Source: Thermodesulfobium narugense DSM 14796
GTDB taxonomy: Bacteria > Thermodesulfobiota > Thermodesulfobiia > Thermodesulfobiales > Thermodesulfobiaceae
NCBI RefSeq assembly: GCF_000212395.1
Contig: NC_015499.1
Location: 585,501 to 649,500, forward strand
Direction of reading: 5' to 3'
DNA: 64,000 nucleotides
The position numbers and the translations under genes were made by a program. The notes under the pieces are model-generated. The model was not told the DNA's origin, searched no databases, and saw only the letters and a list, made by a program, of their open reading frames with translations. Shown here piece by piece: positions 53,012 to 62,490 of this stretch; position 1 is the stretch's first letter, and the number at the start of each line of letters is the position of its first letter.

Positions 53012-53953
53012 ATGATCGAGCTCTTTTTTAGCTTTTTTATAGGGATTCTTGCTTTTTCAATATGGGAGAGACATTTTGGAAAATTTTTTGGTCAAAAGAT
53101 AAGAGAGGAAGGGCCCGAAACTCATAAAATAAAAACGGGAACGCCAACTGCATCTGGGATATTTTTTATTATCGTTGTTGCCTTATTTTTACCCTTCTTT
53201 GATTCAAGGACCTTTATAATTTTTCTTATTTCCCTTCCATTTTTTATAATTGGCTTTATAGACGATTTTCTTTCAATAAAAAAGGGGAAGAACGAAGGCT
53301 TAAAGCCTCGACAAAAGATGATTTTAATTGTGATATTTTCCTTTGTAGCAGTGTTTTTTCTAGCTTTTATTCTTAATTCTCAGATTTTTACGAGGCTTCA
53401 AATATCTCCTACAATACAGTTTTATGTTCCAGGCATATTTTTGTGGCCGTTTCTAATTTTCGTAATAAGCGGTTCTACCAACGCTGTTAATTTAACTGAT
53501 GGTCTTGATGGTCTAGCTGCACTGTGCTCTTTATCTATTCTTTTTGGATATTTGTTTTTTTCGTATTTAGATGGAGACGTACCATTAACCTTAATGCTTT
53601 TTTCTTTTATTGGGGTTTTGCTCTCTTTTTTGTGGTTTAATGTAAATCCGGCAAAAATATTTATGGGTGATGCTGGTTCAATTGGTATAGGTGCCCTTTT
53701 AGCAATACTTGCGATTTTTACCAATAGAATTGTCTTTTTCATTATTTCTGCAATGCCATTTATAATTGAAACTCTTTCTGTGATTATACAGGTAGTATAT
53801 TATAAAAGAACAAAACAAAGGATATTCAAAATGAGCCCTCTTCACCATCATTTTGAATTATCTAATGTAAAGGAGACACACATATCTATGAGATTTTTTA
53901 TTGTATCTTTACTGTTTACACTTCTTGCTGTGAGCATACAGATATGTTGTTAA
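53012..53953 (+). CDS. mraY: Phospho-MurNAc-pentapeptide transferase MraY
   Basis: Membrane enzyme making lipid I. About ten hydrophobic segments in 313 residues. Conserved motifs are GTPTASGIFFI, the DD pair in GFIDDFLSIKKG, NAVNLTDGLDGLAA, FMGDAGSIGIGA and the histidine triplet PLHHHFELS. GGAGG lies upstream of the ATG. It overlaps murD by 10 nt. Confidence 0.97.
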   Translation: MIELFFSFFIGILAFSIWERHFGKFFGQKIREEGPETHKIKTGTPTASGIFFIIVVALFLPFFDSRTFIIFLISLPFFIIGFIDDFLSIKKGKNEGLKPRQKMILIVIFSFVAVFFLAFILNSQIFTRLQISPTIQFYVPGIFLWPFLIFVISGSTNAVNLTDGLDGLAALCSLSILFGYLFFSYLDGDVPLTLMLFSFIGVLLSFLWFNVNPAKIFMGDAGSIGIGALLAILAIFTNRIVFFIISAMPFIIETLSVIIQVVYYKRTKQRIFKMSPLHHHFELSNVKETHISMRFFIVSLLFTLLAVSIQICC

Positions 53954-55338
53954 ATTGGGAGAAAATATTTAAAAAGCTTAAGGTTCCAACTAAGATTGTT
54001 ATAGTTGGTTATGGTAAAAGCGGTTTTGGCATTGCTAGACTTTTAAAGAGTGAATTAAAAAGTGTTGAAATTGTGGTGACAGATAAAAATCAGTTAAAGT
54101 TTCCTGAGATTGAAGAGATAAATTATCTTTTAGGAGAACATAACCCAAAGATTTTAGACAAAGCTTCATGGATAATTAAAAGCCCTGGAGTTCCTTTGAA
54201 TTTAGAATTTTTTGAATTTGCTAGAAAAAAGAACATTCCTGTAGTTGGAGAGTTGGATTTGGTATTTGGGCTTTTACCTGATGGGGTAAATACTATAGGG
54301 GTAACTGGAACCAATGGGAAAACTACAGTTACTGAGTGGATAGGATATGGTTTTGAGGTAGCAAAAATGCCCTATTATGTTGCGGGGAATGTGGGGACTC
54401 CTCTTTCTGAAATTATTTATGATATTGTAACTGGTTCTAATCTTGTTTTGGAGTTGAGTTCATATCAGATCGAAAATTCAATTTTTTTGAAACCAAAAAT
54501 AGCAATGATTACAAATCTAACTCTAGATCATATAGATAGATATGCTAATTTAGATGAATACTTTAACGCAAAAGTTCATTTATTTAAAAATCAAGAAAAT
54601 GGTTACTCTATCTATAATAAAGACGATCCTTATTTAGAGAAAAATATTAAAAATTTAACTTTGAAAACAAAAATTCTAAACGTTTCTAAGAGAAAGGATT
54701 TCTCTATAGCGGGGGTTATTGAAAATAAAATTTTTGTTAAAGATAATTTAGATTTTGTCAAAATTATTGATTTATCTGATCTTTCTCTAAAAGGAGAACA
54801 CAATATCGAAAATGCTTTATTTGTAGCAAGCTCGCTTTATCTTTCCTCAGTAGAACCAAAACATATAGAAAAAGCTTTATCTACTTTTTCAGGAGTTGAG
54901 CACAGACAAGAAAGATTTTATACTCATAAAGGGATAACTTGGATAAATGATTCTAAATCAACGAATCCAGAATCTACTATTGTTGCACTAAAAACATGGG
55001 GTGAGAATAACAATCTTATTTTAATTTTAGGAGGTAAAGATAAGAATACGCCTTTGGATGAGCTTGTAAGTCTAGCAAGTAAAACTTGTAAAGCAATAAT
55101 TCTTTTTGGAGAAGCAAAAAAAAGATTTTTTGATCACTTTAAGAGTTTTCCAAACCTTTTTGTTTTAAATTCGCTTGATGATGTGATTGATAAGGCTTTT
55201 GAATTAGCAAAGCCAAATGATATAGTTCTTTTTTCTCCGGCGTGTGCGAGTTTTGATATGTTTGCAAATTTTGAAGAAAGAGGAAAGATTTTTAAGAAAA
55301 AAGTTAAAGAGAAGAGCAAATGTGAGGAAATAACATGA
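53944..55338 (+). CDS. murD: UDP-MurNAc-L-Ala:D-Glu ligase MurD
   Basis: Adds D-glutamate to UDP-MurNAc-Ala. Rossmann start VIVGYGKSGFGIARLL, ATP loop GVTGTNGKTTVTEW, NLTLDHIDRY, GVEHRQERF and NDSKSTNPESTI are the family hallmarks. 464 residues. The ATG lies within the mraY end and the gene overlaps ftsW by 4 nt. Confidence 0.97.
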   Translation: MLLNWEKIFKKLKVPTKIVIVGYGKSGFGIARLLKSELKSVEIVVTDKNQLKFPEIEEINYLLGEHNPKILDKASWIIKSPGVPLNLEFFEFARKKNIPVVGELDLVFGLLPDGVNTIGVTGTNGKTTVTEWIGYGFEVAKMPYYVAGNVGTPLSEIIYDIVTGSNLVLELSSYQIENSIFLKPKIAMITNLTLDHIDRYANLDEYFNAKVHLFKNQENGYSIYNKDDPYLEKNIKNLTLKTKILNVSKRKDFSIAGVIENKIFVKDNLDFVKIIDLSDLSLKGEHNIENALFVASSLYLSSVEPKHIEKALSTFSGVEHRQERFYTHKGITWINDSKSTNPESTIVALKTWGENNNLILILGGKDKNTPLDELVSLASKTCKAIILFGEAKKRFFDHFKSFPNLFVLNSLDDVIDKAFELAKPNDIVLFSPACASFDMFANFEERGKIFKKKVKEKSKCEEIT

Positions 55339-56438
55339 AAAGGATGAAAGACAAAAGGCTCTTATTGCTTTTGACTTTCATACTAAGTCTAGTAGGTACG
55401 CTCTTTACTGCTAGTTCAGCTGCCCAATTGGGGATTCAGCTTTATTCAGATCCACTGAGTTTTTTTAAACATGCTATTGTTTACTTTGTTATAGGATGGT
55501 TGATTTTCTTTATCATAGTTAAATTACCATCAAGCTTTGTTAAAAGATATATTGATTCTTTATTCTATTTAAGCATAGCTCTCTTAATAGTTACTCTCGT
55601 ACCTTTTTTTTCCCATAAAATTAATGGAGCTAGAAGATGGATTAATCTTGGTTTAATATCATTTCAAACTTCGGAATTTGTAAAGCTAACTTTGGGGTTA
55701 AAAATTGCTAGAAGCGCTTCATTTTTTTTGGCTTTAAAAAATAATATATCAGGTTTTATAGTTAATATATCATTGTATCTTGTTCCTATTAGTATTCTAA
55801 TAGCAATGCAGCCGGACTATGGCACGATGACCTTAATAGTTGTTACGGTGTTCTTATTTTTATTGTTTATGGGAATAAATTTTAGGTTTTGGTTAAGTAT
55901 AACAAGTATTGTTTTTGTAATTCTTTTGATTGGAGCGCTTCTCGCTCCATATAGACTTCAACGAATAACGTCAAATTTTGATCCGTGGGCTCATATGCGA
56001 ACTAGTGGTTATCAGATTGTTCAAGCTCTATATGGTATCGGGGATGGTGGATTTTTTGGACAAGGACTTGGTAGTGGAAAACAGAAATTAGGTTATCTTC
56101 CAGAAGCACATACAGACTTTGTTTACTCTGTTTTTTCAGAAGAGGTTGGTATGGTTGGAGGGGTTGCCTTTTTGTTTGGCTTTTTAAATCTTGTGCTTTT
56201 ACTTTTTAAGATGGCAAAAAAGGTTACAGATCCCTTTGACAAATCATTTATTTTTTGGACTGCTACAATATTGGGTTTGCAGTGTTTTTTGAACGTTTTT
56301 ATGGTTTTAAACATCATACCTGTTATTGGTGTGCCACTGCCTTTTCTTAGTTATGGAGGAACTTCTGAAATAATCAATTTGATAATGATTGCCATATGTT
56401 ATAGATTTTATTCTGATTTGCCAAGAGGTCTGCAATGA
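55335..56438 (+). CDS. ftsW: SEDS peptidoglycan glycosyltransferase FtsW
   Basis: Polytopic SEDS protein (367 residues, about ten transmembrane segments) that polymerises septal glycan with FtsI. Signatures are NGARRWINLG, FQTSEFVKLTLGL, QPDYGTMTL, the GQGLGSGKQKLGYLPEAHTD loop and PLPFLSYGGTSEI. ATG overlaps murD by 4 nt; the end overlaps murG by 4 nt. Confidence 0.96.
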   Translation: MKRMKDKRLLLLLTFILSLVGTLFTASSAAQLGIQLYSDPLSFFKHAIVYFVIGWLIFFIIVKLPSSFVKRYIDSLFYLSIALLIVTLVPFFSHKINGARRWINLGLISFQTSEFVKLTLGLKIARSASFFLALKNNISGFIVNISLYLVPISILIAMQPDYGTMTLIVVTVFLFLLFMGINFRFWLSITSIVFVILLIGALLAPYRLQRITSNFDPWAHMRTSGYQIVQALYGIGDGGFFGQGLGSGKQKLGYLPEAHTDFVYSVFSEEVGMVGGVAFLFGFLNLVLLLFKMAKKVTDPFDKSFIFWTATILGLQCFLNVFMVLNIIPVIGVPLPFLSYGGTSEIINLIMIAICYRFYSDLPRGLQ

Positions 56439-57517
56439 GAATTTTAATTGTCACATCTGGTACTGGCGGTCACTTTTATCCTGCACTTTGTGTAGCAGAG
56501 CTTTTTAAGAAATTACATCCTGAATCAAAAATATCCTTTTGGTCTCAAGGTACACTTCTTAAGAACACAAAGCTTGAGGGGATTGAAAAGAAAGAAATAC
56601 CTTCTTACCCATTTGTTGGGATGACAAAAATTGTGCAATTTTTGTCAATTATAAAAACTATTTTTTTATCTTTGAAACTCATTCCAGAAATGATAAAATT
56701 TAAGCCTGACTGTTTAATTTCCTTTGGTGGTCATACAAGCGTTGCACCTTGTATTTCAGCTTATATGTTAGGCATACCAATATTATCTCACGAGCAAAAT
56801 TATAAGTTAGGATTGACAAATTATCTAGTTTCTCGATTTGCTAAATTCATAATGACTTCTTTTCCAGAAGCTGATCCAAAATTGCCAGAAAGTAAAGTAA
56901 TATTTACAGGGCTTCCAGTTAGAGAAAATATTGGAGAAGTTAAAATAGAAGAGGCAGAGAAAAGATTGGGATTTAAGAAATTGGAAAGAACCATTTTATG
57001 TTTTGGTGGAAGCCAAGGTTCTGAGGCAATAAATAAGACAGTATGGGCCTTATTGCCAATGCTTGATGAGAAGTATCTTGTAATACATATTACAGGCGAA
57101 CAATTTGTTCCTCAAATAAGAGATCTAAAATGTCAATACGTTAATTTCAAATACTTTAAAGAAATGTCCTTGCTGTATGCATTATCAGATTTGGTTATTT
57201 CTAGAAGCGGGGCATCTACAGTATTTGAAATTATAAAGACAGGAAAAAGAGCTATTTTAATTCCCTATCCAGGAGCAAAATCGCATCAAAAATATAATGC
57301 TCTTTATCTTGAAAAATTGGGACTTGGAAAAGTTATATTTCAGAATGCACTTTCTGAAAACTTACTATATAATATGATTAGAGAAATATTTGAATTAAAT
57401 AATAAAAGTATTAATGTGAATTATGATGAACTTTTAAAGCTTCAAAAGATTGATGCAACAAAAAATATTGTTGATCTTGTTGAAAAAATTATAGAAAGGA
57501 AGATGATAATTTCTTAA
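56435..57517 (+). CDS. murG: UDP-GlcNAc:lipid I GlcNAc transferase MurG
   Basis: Makes lipid II at the inner face of the membrane. GT-B fold with the N-terminal loop SGTGGHFYPALCVAE, FGGHTSVAPCISA, HEQNYKLGLTN, the C-domain loop CFGGSQGSEAIN and VISRSGASTVFEI. 360 residues. The lipid II formed here would be flipped by Amj or another flippase. The ATG of murC overlaps its stop by one base. Confidence 0.97.
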   Translation: MRILIVTSGTGGHFYPALCVAELFKKLHPESKISFWSQGTLLKNTKLEGIEKKEIPSYPFVGMTKIVQFLSIIKTIFLSLKLIPEMIKFKPDCLISFGGHTSVAPCISAYMLGIPILSHEQNYKLGLTNYLVSRFAKFIMTSFPEADPKLPESKVIFTGLPVRENIGEVKIEEAEKRLGFKKLERTILCFGGSQGSEAINKTVWALLPMLDEKYLVIHITGEQFVPQIRDLKCQYVNFKYFKEMSLLYALSDLVISRSGASTVFEIIKTGKRAILIPYPGAKSHQKYNALYLEKLGLGKVIFQNALSENLLYNMIREIFELNNKSINVNYDELLKLQKIDATKNIVDLVEKIIERKMIIS

Positions 57518-58953
57518 TGGAAAACATTGTGAAAAATTTGAAGAAGGTTTTTTTTATTGGGATTGGTGGGACAGGCATGAGCGCTTTAGCGTTCTTTCTT
57601 CTCGAAGATGGAAAGATTATTTCGGGATCTGATAAGAAAGAATCTAGGTCTCTTTTAAAGTTAAAACAAAAAGGAGTAAATATATACATAGGTCATAGTC
57701 CTGACAACATTTCGAAAGACGTTGATGCAGTTGTATATTCTGGAGCTATACCATCTGATAATTGTGAGCTTTTGAGTGCAAGGCAAAGAAATATTCCAGT
57801 GCTATCGAGAGCACAAATGTTATCTAAAATAATTGAACAAAAATTTTCAATTGCTGTTGCAGGAACACATGGCAAGACAACTACTACTTCAATGATTAGC
57901 AAGATGCTTAACGATGGGGGGCTTGATCCCTCTTTCTTGATTGGTGGTGAGTTAAATGATTATGGTGCTAATGCAAGGCATGGAAGTGGCCCATATATAG
58001 TAATTGAGGCCGATGAAAGTGATGGCTCGTTTTTGAATTATAAGCCCAATATTGCTGTTATTACTAATATTGACTTTGATCATCCTAGCTTTTTTAGTGA
58101 TTTAAAAATGGTTGAAGATTACTTTGAAAAGTTTATGCAGGGAATAAGTGAAGATGGAAAATTGGTAGTTTGTGGGGATCACGCTGTTACTAGAAGCGTT
58201 GCAGAAAGAATAACAGATAAAGAAAAAATCTTTTATGGCTTTGGTGACAACAATCAAGTACAGTGTAAAAATGTAATATTGAGCGGTTTTGGTAGCTATT
58301 ATGACCTTTATATTGAAGGTGAAAAAATTGGAGAAATAACGTTGAATGTTCCGGGAATTCACAATGTTTTGAATTCGCTTGCAGCATTTAGTGTTGCTAA
58401 AATAATTGGACTTGATTTTGTTTCTGCATTTGATTCAATTGCATCCTTCTCAGGGGTCAGAAGAAGATTTGAACTAAAGTGTAAAGATCCTTACATTATT
58501 GATGATTATGCTCATCATCCCGAGGAGATAAATGCAGTTTTAAATACAGCGAGAAGTATATTTAAAGATAAAAACCTAGTCCTGATTTTCCAGCCTCACA
58601 GATTTTCCAGAACTGAAAAATTTTTGAATAATTTTTGTGATATTTTAACAAAAGCAGATACTTTATTGCTTTTTGATGTTTTCCCAGCAGGTGAAAAGAC
58701 GGCGAATCCTTATTTGGGTAACAAATTGTTCGAAGAGTGTAAAAAGAGGATGAAAGACAACGTTTTTTTTGTTTCTAAAGACTCGATTTATGAGCTTATC
58801 CAAGAAATACATGGTGAAAAGAACGTATACTTGTTTATGGGTGCAGGCGATATTACAAAGATCTGTGATAAGGTGGCATCAATTTTCTTAGATATTAAAA
58901 AAGGTGAAAGAAAAGAGATAAGTGATCCGAATACTTCGGAACTTTCAACTTAA
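57517..58953 (+). CDS. murC: UDP-MurNAc:L-alanine ligase MurC
   Basis: First amino-acid ligase of the stem peptide. FFIGIGGTGMSALA at the N-terminus, ATP loop VAGTHGKTTTTSMI, EADESDGSFLNY, GVRRRFELK and DDYAHHPEEINA are the conserved blocks. 478 residues. Its end overlaps murB by 32 nt, as in many dcw clusters. Confidence 0.97.
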   Translation: MENIVKNLKKVFFIGIGGTGMSALAFFLLEDGKIISGSDKKESRSLLKLKQKGVNIYIGHSPDNISKDVDAVVYSGAIPSDNCELLSARQRNIPVLSRAQMLSKIIEQKFSIAVAGTHGKTTTTSMISKMLNDGGLDPSFLIGGELNDYGANARHGSGPYIVIEADESDGSFLNYKPNIAVITNIDFDHPSFFSDLKMVEDYFEKFMQGISEDGKLVVCGDHAVTRSVAERITDKEKIFYGFGDNNQVQCKNVILSGFGSYYDLYIEGEKIGEITLNVPGIHNVLNSLAAFSVAKIIGLDFVSAFDSIASFSGVRRRFELKCKDPYIIDDYAHHPEEINAVLNTARSIFKDKNLVLIFQPHRFSRTEKFLNNFCDILTKADTLLLFDVFPAGEKTANPYLGNKLFEECKKRMKDNVFFVSKDSIYELIQEIHGEKNVYLFMGAGDITKICDKVASIFLDIKKGERKEISDPNTSELST

Positions 58954-59809
58954 AAACCTTACTACTTTTGGAACTGGTGGTATAGGCAGAAGTGTCTATC
59001 TTCTTAAAAGTTCTGATTTACCTGTTATTTTGGGAGAGATAGACGATTTCGTGATATTAGGTAACGGTTCGAACGTTATTTTTTCTGATGATTATTTCTC
59101 TAAAAATATTTTATATGTTATTCCTTTAAGTTCTTCTGAGGGAATTAATATTGTTTCTGATTGTTTAGAGGTTGATGCAAACGTTTCCTCAAGCGCTCTT
59201 TCATGGTGGTGTGCCAGAAAAGGTATAAGTGGTTTTGAATTTGCAGCAGGAATACCAGGAAGAATTGGAGCCTGTATCTTTGGTAATGCAGGTTGTTTTG
59301 GTTCAGATTTTTCAAAAAATCTAAAAAGAATTTTTGTCTTTGACTGTGCTAGTAAAACTTTTGGTGAAATAGATTCAGGTGATATACAATTTTCTTATAG
59401 AAAGAGTTCTATTAAAGATAAAGTTATATTGAAAGCATATTTTGAGATAAATTTTGATAAGTCTGAGAACATTTTTGCTAAAACTCTTGAACTTTTAAAT
59501 AAAAAGAAATCATCTCAGCCACATGGAATTAAAACTTTTGGAAGTGTTTTCAAAAATCCACCGGATAATTGGGCTGGGAAACTGCTTGATAGTTTGGGTT
59601 TTAGAGGTTACAAGTTTGGTGGGGTTAGAGTTTCTGAGAAACATGCAAATTTTTTAGAAAATATTGGAGGTTCCACTTCTGACGCTGTAAAGATAATAAA
59701 ATTGATGCAAGATAGGGTTTTGGAAAGCTACAATATTTTATTGGAGCCAGAGGTAAGATTTTTGGGAGAATTTAAAGAACTGCCAATTTTATCCGGTGAT
59801 GAATTATGA
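58922..59809 (+). CDS. murB: UDP-N-acetylenolpyruvoylglucosamine reductase MurB
   Basis: FAD-dependent reductase making UDP-MurNAc. Visible are TTFGTGGIGRSVYL, the FAD-binding LGNGSNVIFSDD, GFEFAAGIPGRIGACIFGNAG, the FSYRKSS motif with Tyr-Arg, GSVFKNP (a Ser in the type II pattern) and the C-terminal EPEVRFLGEF. GTG start at 58922, inside the murC end. 295 residues. It ends overlapping ddl. Confidence 0.96.
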   Translation: MIRILRNFQLKNLTTFGTGGIGRSVYLLKSSDLPVILGEIDDFVILGNGSNVIFSDDYFSKNILYVIPLSSSEGINIVSDCLEVDANVSSSALSWWCARKGISGFEFAAGIPGRIGACIFGNAGCFGSDFSKNLKRIFVFDCASKTFGEIDSGDIQFSYRKSSIKDKVILKAYFEINFDKSENIFAKTLELLNKKKSSQPHGIKTFGSVFKNPPDNWAGKLLDSLGFRGYKFGGVRVSEKHANFLENIGGSTSDAVKIIKLMQDRVLESYNILLEPEVRFLGEFKELPILSGDEL

Positions 59810-60732
59810 AAATTTTGATTTTATGTGGTGGAACTTCTTCAGAAAAGGAAGTTTCTATATGGTCTGCAGAGAACGTTTATAAGTCCTTGATTAATACTGA
59901 ATATATCGTTGAAATGGTGGATATTGCTACACTTTCTCCTTATGAATTGTGTCAAAAAATATTATGTGAAAATTTTGATCTTGTTTTTCCAGTTTTACAC
60001 GGGAAGCCTGGAGAAGATGGCTCTATACAAGGTTTTTTGGATACTCTTGGAATAAAATATATCGGTTCTGGAGTTTTTTCGTGTGCAATAACTATGGACA
60101 AATACAGGTACAAATTAATTTGTAAATCTTTGGAATTTCCACAACCAGATTTTATTGCTATAAGAACAAAGGATTCTACAGAGGTTTTGGAATTTGTGCG
60201 TTTGAAAGGCTTTCCTTTAGTTGTAAAACCTAATTCGCAAGGTTCAAGTGTAGGAGTATCTATTGTGAACAATAATAACGAATTGAAAGATGCCTTGGAG
60301 CTTGGATTTAAATACGATCCAATTGTTCTGGTTGAAGAATTTATACATGGAAAAGAGATAACATGTGGTGTTATCGGAAACAGCAATGTAATTGCCCTGC
60401 CTCTTGTTGAAATATTGCCCAAAACAAAATTTTTTGATTATGAGTCGAAATATAATCCTCAATTGTGTGACGAAATTGTTCCTGCAAGATTAAATGACAA
60501 CCTAAAGGATAGATTACAAGAGCTAGCAATAAAAGCATATAAGGCTTTTGATTGCAAGTGTTTTGGCAGGGTTGATATGTTTGTAGATAAATATGAAAAC
60601 ATTTACCTCTCTGAAATAAACACTATTCCTGGTTTGACTGCAAATAGTCTTTTTACTAAGGAGGTTAAAGCTGCTGGATATTCGTTCCAGGAAATTGTTA
60701 AACTTCTTGTCAAACTGGCGTTGGAGGATTAA
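59806..60732 (+). CDS. ddl: D-alanine-D-alanine ligase
   Basis: ATP-grasp ligase for D-Ala-D-Ala. Motifs are LCGGTSSEKEVSIWSAENVY, FPVLHGKPGEDGSIQGFLD, LVVKPNSQGSSVGVSIV, VEEFIHGKEITCGVIG and the metal-binding LSEINTIPGLT. 308 residues. It overlaps murB by 4 nt and ftsQ by about 38 nt. Confidence 0.97.
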   Translation: MKILILCGGTSSEKEVSIWSAENVYKSLINTEYIVEMVDIATLSPYELCQKILCENFDLVFPVLHGKPGEDGSIQGFLDTLGIKYIGSGVFSCAITMDKYRYKLICKSLEFPQPDFIAIRTKDSTEVLEFVRLKGFPLVVKPNSQGSSVGVSIVNNNNELKDALELGFKYDPIVLVEEFIHGKEITCGVIGNSNVIALPLVEILPKTKFFDYESKYNPQLCDEIVPARLNDNLKDRLQELAIKAYKAFDCKCFGRVDMFVDKYENIYLSEINTIPGLTANSLFTKEVKAAGYSFQEIVKLLVKLALED

Positions 60733-61378
60733 TCTTTTAGTTTCTATAATATTTTTTTTTGCTTTATGTTATTTTTTTTGGTTTATTTTTTCAACAAATA
60801 GCTTTACTTCCTTGAAAGTTGAAGGTATGTCAAGTTATATAAAAAATAAAAGTTTTTACATTTTACATAAAGATAAATATGGGATTTTGGGCTATAAAAC
60901 CTTCCTTAACAATTTAAAAAATCAAATTGAAAACAATAATTTTTATAAGATTAAATCAATAACTCATACAAGCCTAGGAAGAGTTGATGTAACTTTTTAT
61001 ATTCCAGATTACATAGTAAAGGCGAGTTCTGATAGCAATTTTTATGATCTAAATGGAAACGTAATATCAAATGAAAATTTAAAGAATAAAAAAGTTATAG
61101 ATGTCAATAGTATAATAAAAAGTAGTGAATTTTTTGATATGTTACAAAATATTGTTTATTATTCTACTTTTTATGGTTTTATCCCAGATTATATATTTTT
61201 TTATGATGATATTATAAAGTTTAAGGATAAAAGTACAACAGTTTTTGAGTTTAAAAATGATGGTAACTTTGAAGAAAAATTTAGAAATATTTTTAGTTTT
61301 TTAGAAAATTTGAATAATAAAAAATGGCCCAAGGAGATAATTTTGTTAGACGAAAGAAGGCTTGTGGTTAAGAAATGA
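60695..61378 (+). CDS. ftsQ: FtsQ/DivIB-like cell division protein
   Basis: Bitopic protein of 227 residues with a basic N-terminus (NWRWR), one transmembrane helix (about 14-33) and a periplasmic part containing SLKVEGMSSYIKNK, weakly like a POTRA domain. The order ddl-ftsQ-ftsA region supports FtsQ; sequence similarity is low, as usual. The TTG start at 60695 overlaps ddl. A second in-frame TTG at 60707 is possible. Confidence 0.7.
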   Translation: MLNFLSNWRWRINLLVSIIFFFALCYFFWFIFSTNSFTSLKVEGMSSYIKNKSFYILHKDKYGILGYKTFLNNLKNQIENNNFYKIKSITHTSLGRVDVTFYIPDYIVKASSDSNFYDLNGNVISNENLKNKKVIDVNSIIKSSEFFDMLQNIVYYSTFYGFIPDYIFFYDDIIKFKDKSTTVFEFKNDGNFEEKFRNIFSFLENLNNKKWPKEIILLDERRLVVKK

Positions 61379-62139
61379 ACGGTGAAAATAAAGTTCATCA
61401 TATTCAAGAAAAGGTTATTCACAGCATTCATCCGCCAAAAAGGTGGGAGTTAATCTTAGGTATTATTGCTTTTATTTTAGGATTTTTTATCGTAGTTCAA
61501 TACAGAACTCAAAAAGATTTGTTTCACCTTATTCCTACAAGGCAGGCAGAGGAGATGGCTAGCCTTTTGAAAGAAGCCGAAAATAAGAGACTCGATTTGG
61601 AAAGAGAACTGTTTGTTTCCAGACAAAAAATAATGGATCTTCAAAATAAGCTAGAGCAAGAAAAAAATAAAAATATTTCAATAGGGGAAGAGAGTAAAAA
61701 AGTTGCGCTTTTGGCTGGTTCTACTCCTGTTAAAGGTCCAGGCGTGATAGTTACCGTAAAGGATGCGAAAAATGGTCAAGAAGGCAACGCTTCTTTAGTT
61801 CATGACGAGGATTTGTTGAGGGTTGTGAACGAGCTTAGAGCTGGTGGTGCAGAAGCAATAAGCGTTAACGATCAAAGACTCGTTGCAATTTCTGAAATAA
61901 GATGTGCTGGTCCTGTTATACTTGTAAATGGTGTAAGGCTTGCTCCTCCTTTTATAATAAAAGCAATAGGTTCACCGGAAATGCTTTATAACTCTTTGAC
62001 GATGAGCGGCGGTATAATTGACTATTTGAAGCTATTAGGAATAAGGGTTTCTGTTGAAAAGTCAGATTCTCTTTATATTCCTGCTTTCAGTGCAAATATA
62101 CAGATTAATTATGCAACTCTGATTAATAAAGGAGAATAA
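61375..62139 (+). CDS. DUF881 family protein (YlxW/YlxX-like)
   Basis: A 254-residue protein with an N-terminal membrane helix (about 25-42) and a coiled coil (about 60-105). A C-terminal globular domain includes VKGPGVIVTVKDAK, LRVVNELRAGGAEAISVN and INDQR-like residues typical of DUF881. These proteins are regularly found between ftsQ and ftsA in Firmicutes and related bacteria; their function in division is unknown. It overlaps ftsQ by 4 nt. Confidence 0.9.
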   Translation: MNGENKVHHIQEKVIHSIHPPKRWELILGIIAFILGFFIVVQYRTQKDLFHLIPTRQAEEMASLLKEAENKRLDLERELFVSRQKIMDLQNKLEQEKNKNISIGEESKKVALLAGSTPVKGPGVIVTVKDAKNGQEGNASLVHDEDLLRVVNELRAGGAEAISVNDQRLVAISEIRCAGPVILVNGVRLAPPFIIKAIGSPEMLYNSLTMSGGIIDYLKLLGIRVSVEKSDSLYIPAFSANIQINYATLINKGE

Positions 62140-62142
62140 CTT

Positions 62143-62490
62143 ATGTGGTTTATATTGCTATGTTTTGTGTTGGGAATGATTGCAGCTTACTTTTTCCCTA
62201 TAGAGATGCCATTTGTTTATACTAAATACATGGCAGTTGTTATTCTTGCTTTTGCTGATTCATTTTTTGGCGCATTTAAAAGTGGTTTAGAGGGGAAGTT
62301 TAGTGGATGGCAAGCTATAACAGGTTTTTTTGGTAATTCTATTGTTGCAGCTGGTCTGACTTATGCAGGAGATCTATTAGGAATCGATCTGTATATAGCG
62401 GCTGTAATACTATTTGGTATAAGAATTTTTAATAATATAACTGCTATAAGACATTTATTGTTTACTCCTCCTTCATCAAGGTATGAGTGA
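62143..62490 (+). CDS. sbp: Small basic protein family (DUF1290, Sbp)
   Basis: Integral membrane protein of 115 residues with three hydrophobic segments. The blocks VYTKYMAVVILAFADSFFGA and FGIRIFNNITAIRH are the DUF1290/Sbp signature. It lies in the standard place between the DUF881 gene and ftsA. Function is not established. GGAG precedes the ATG; it overlaps ftsA by 8 nt. Confidence 0.92.
   Translation: MWFILLCFVLGMIAAYFFPIEMPFVYTKYMAVVILAFADSFFGAFKSGLEGKFSGWQAITGFFGNSIVAAGLTYAGDLLGIDLYIAAVILFGIRIFNNITAIRHLLFTPPSSRYE

Noticed and set aside
60695-60732. ftsQ start downstream of GGAGG at 60723-60727
   Set aside because: No usable start codon lies within the normal distance after that site; the upstream TTG codons are kept.
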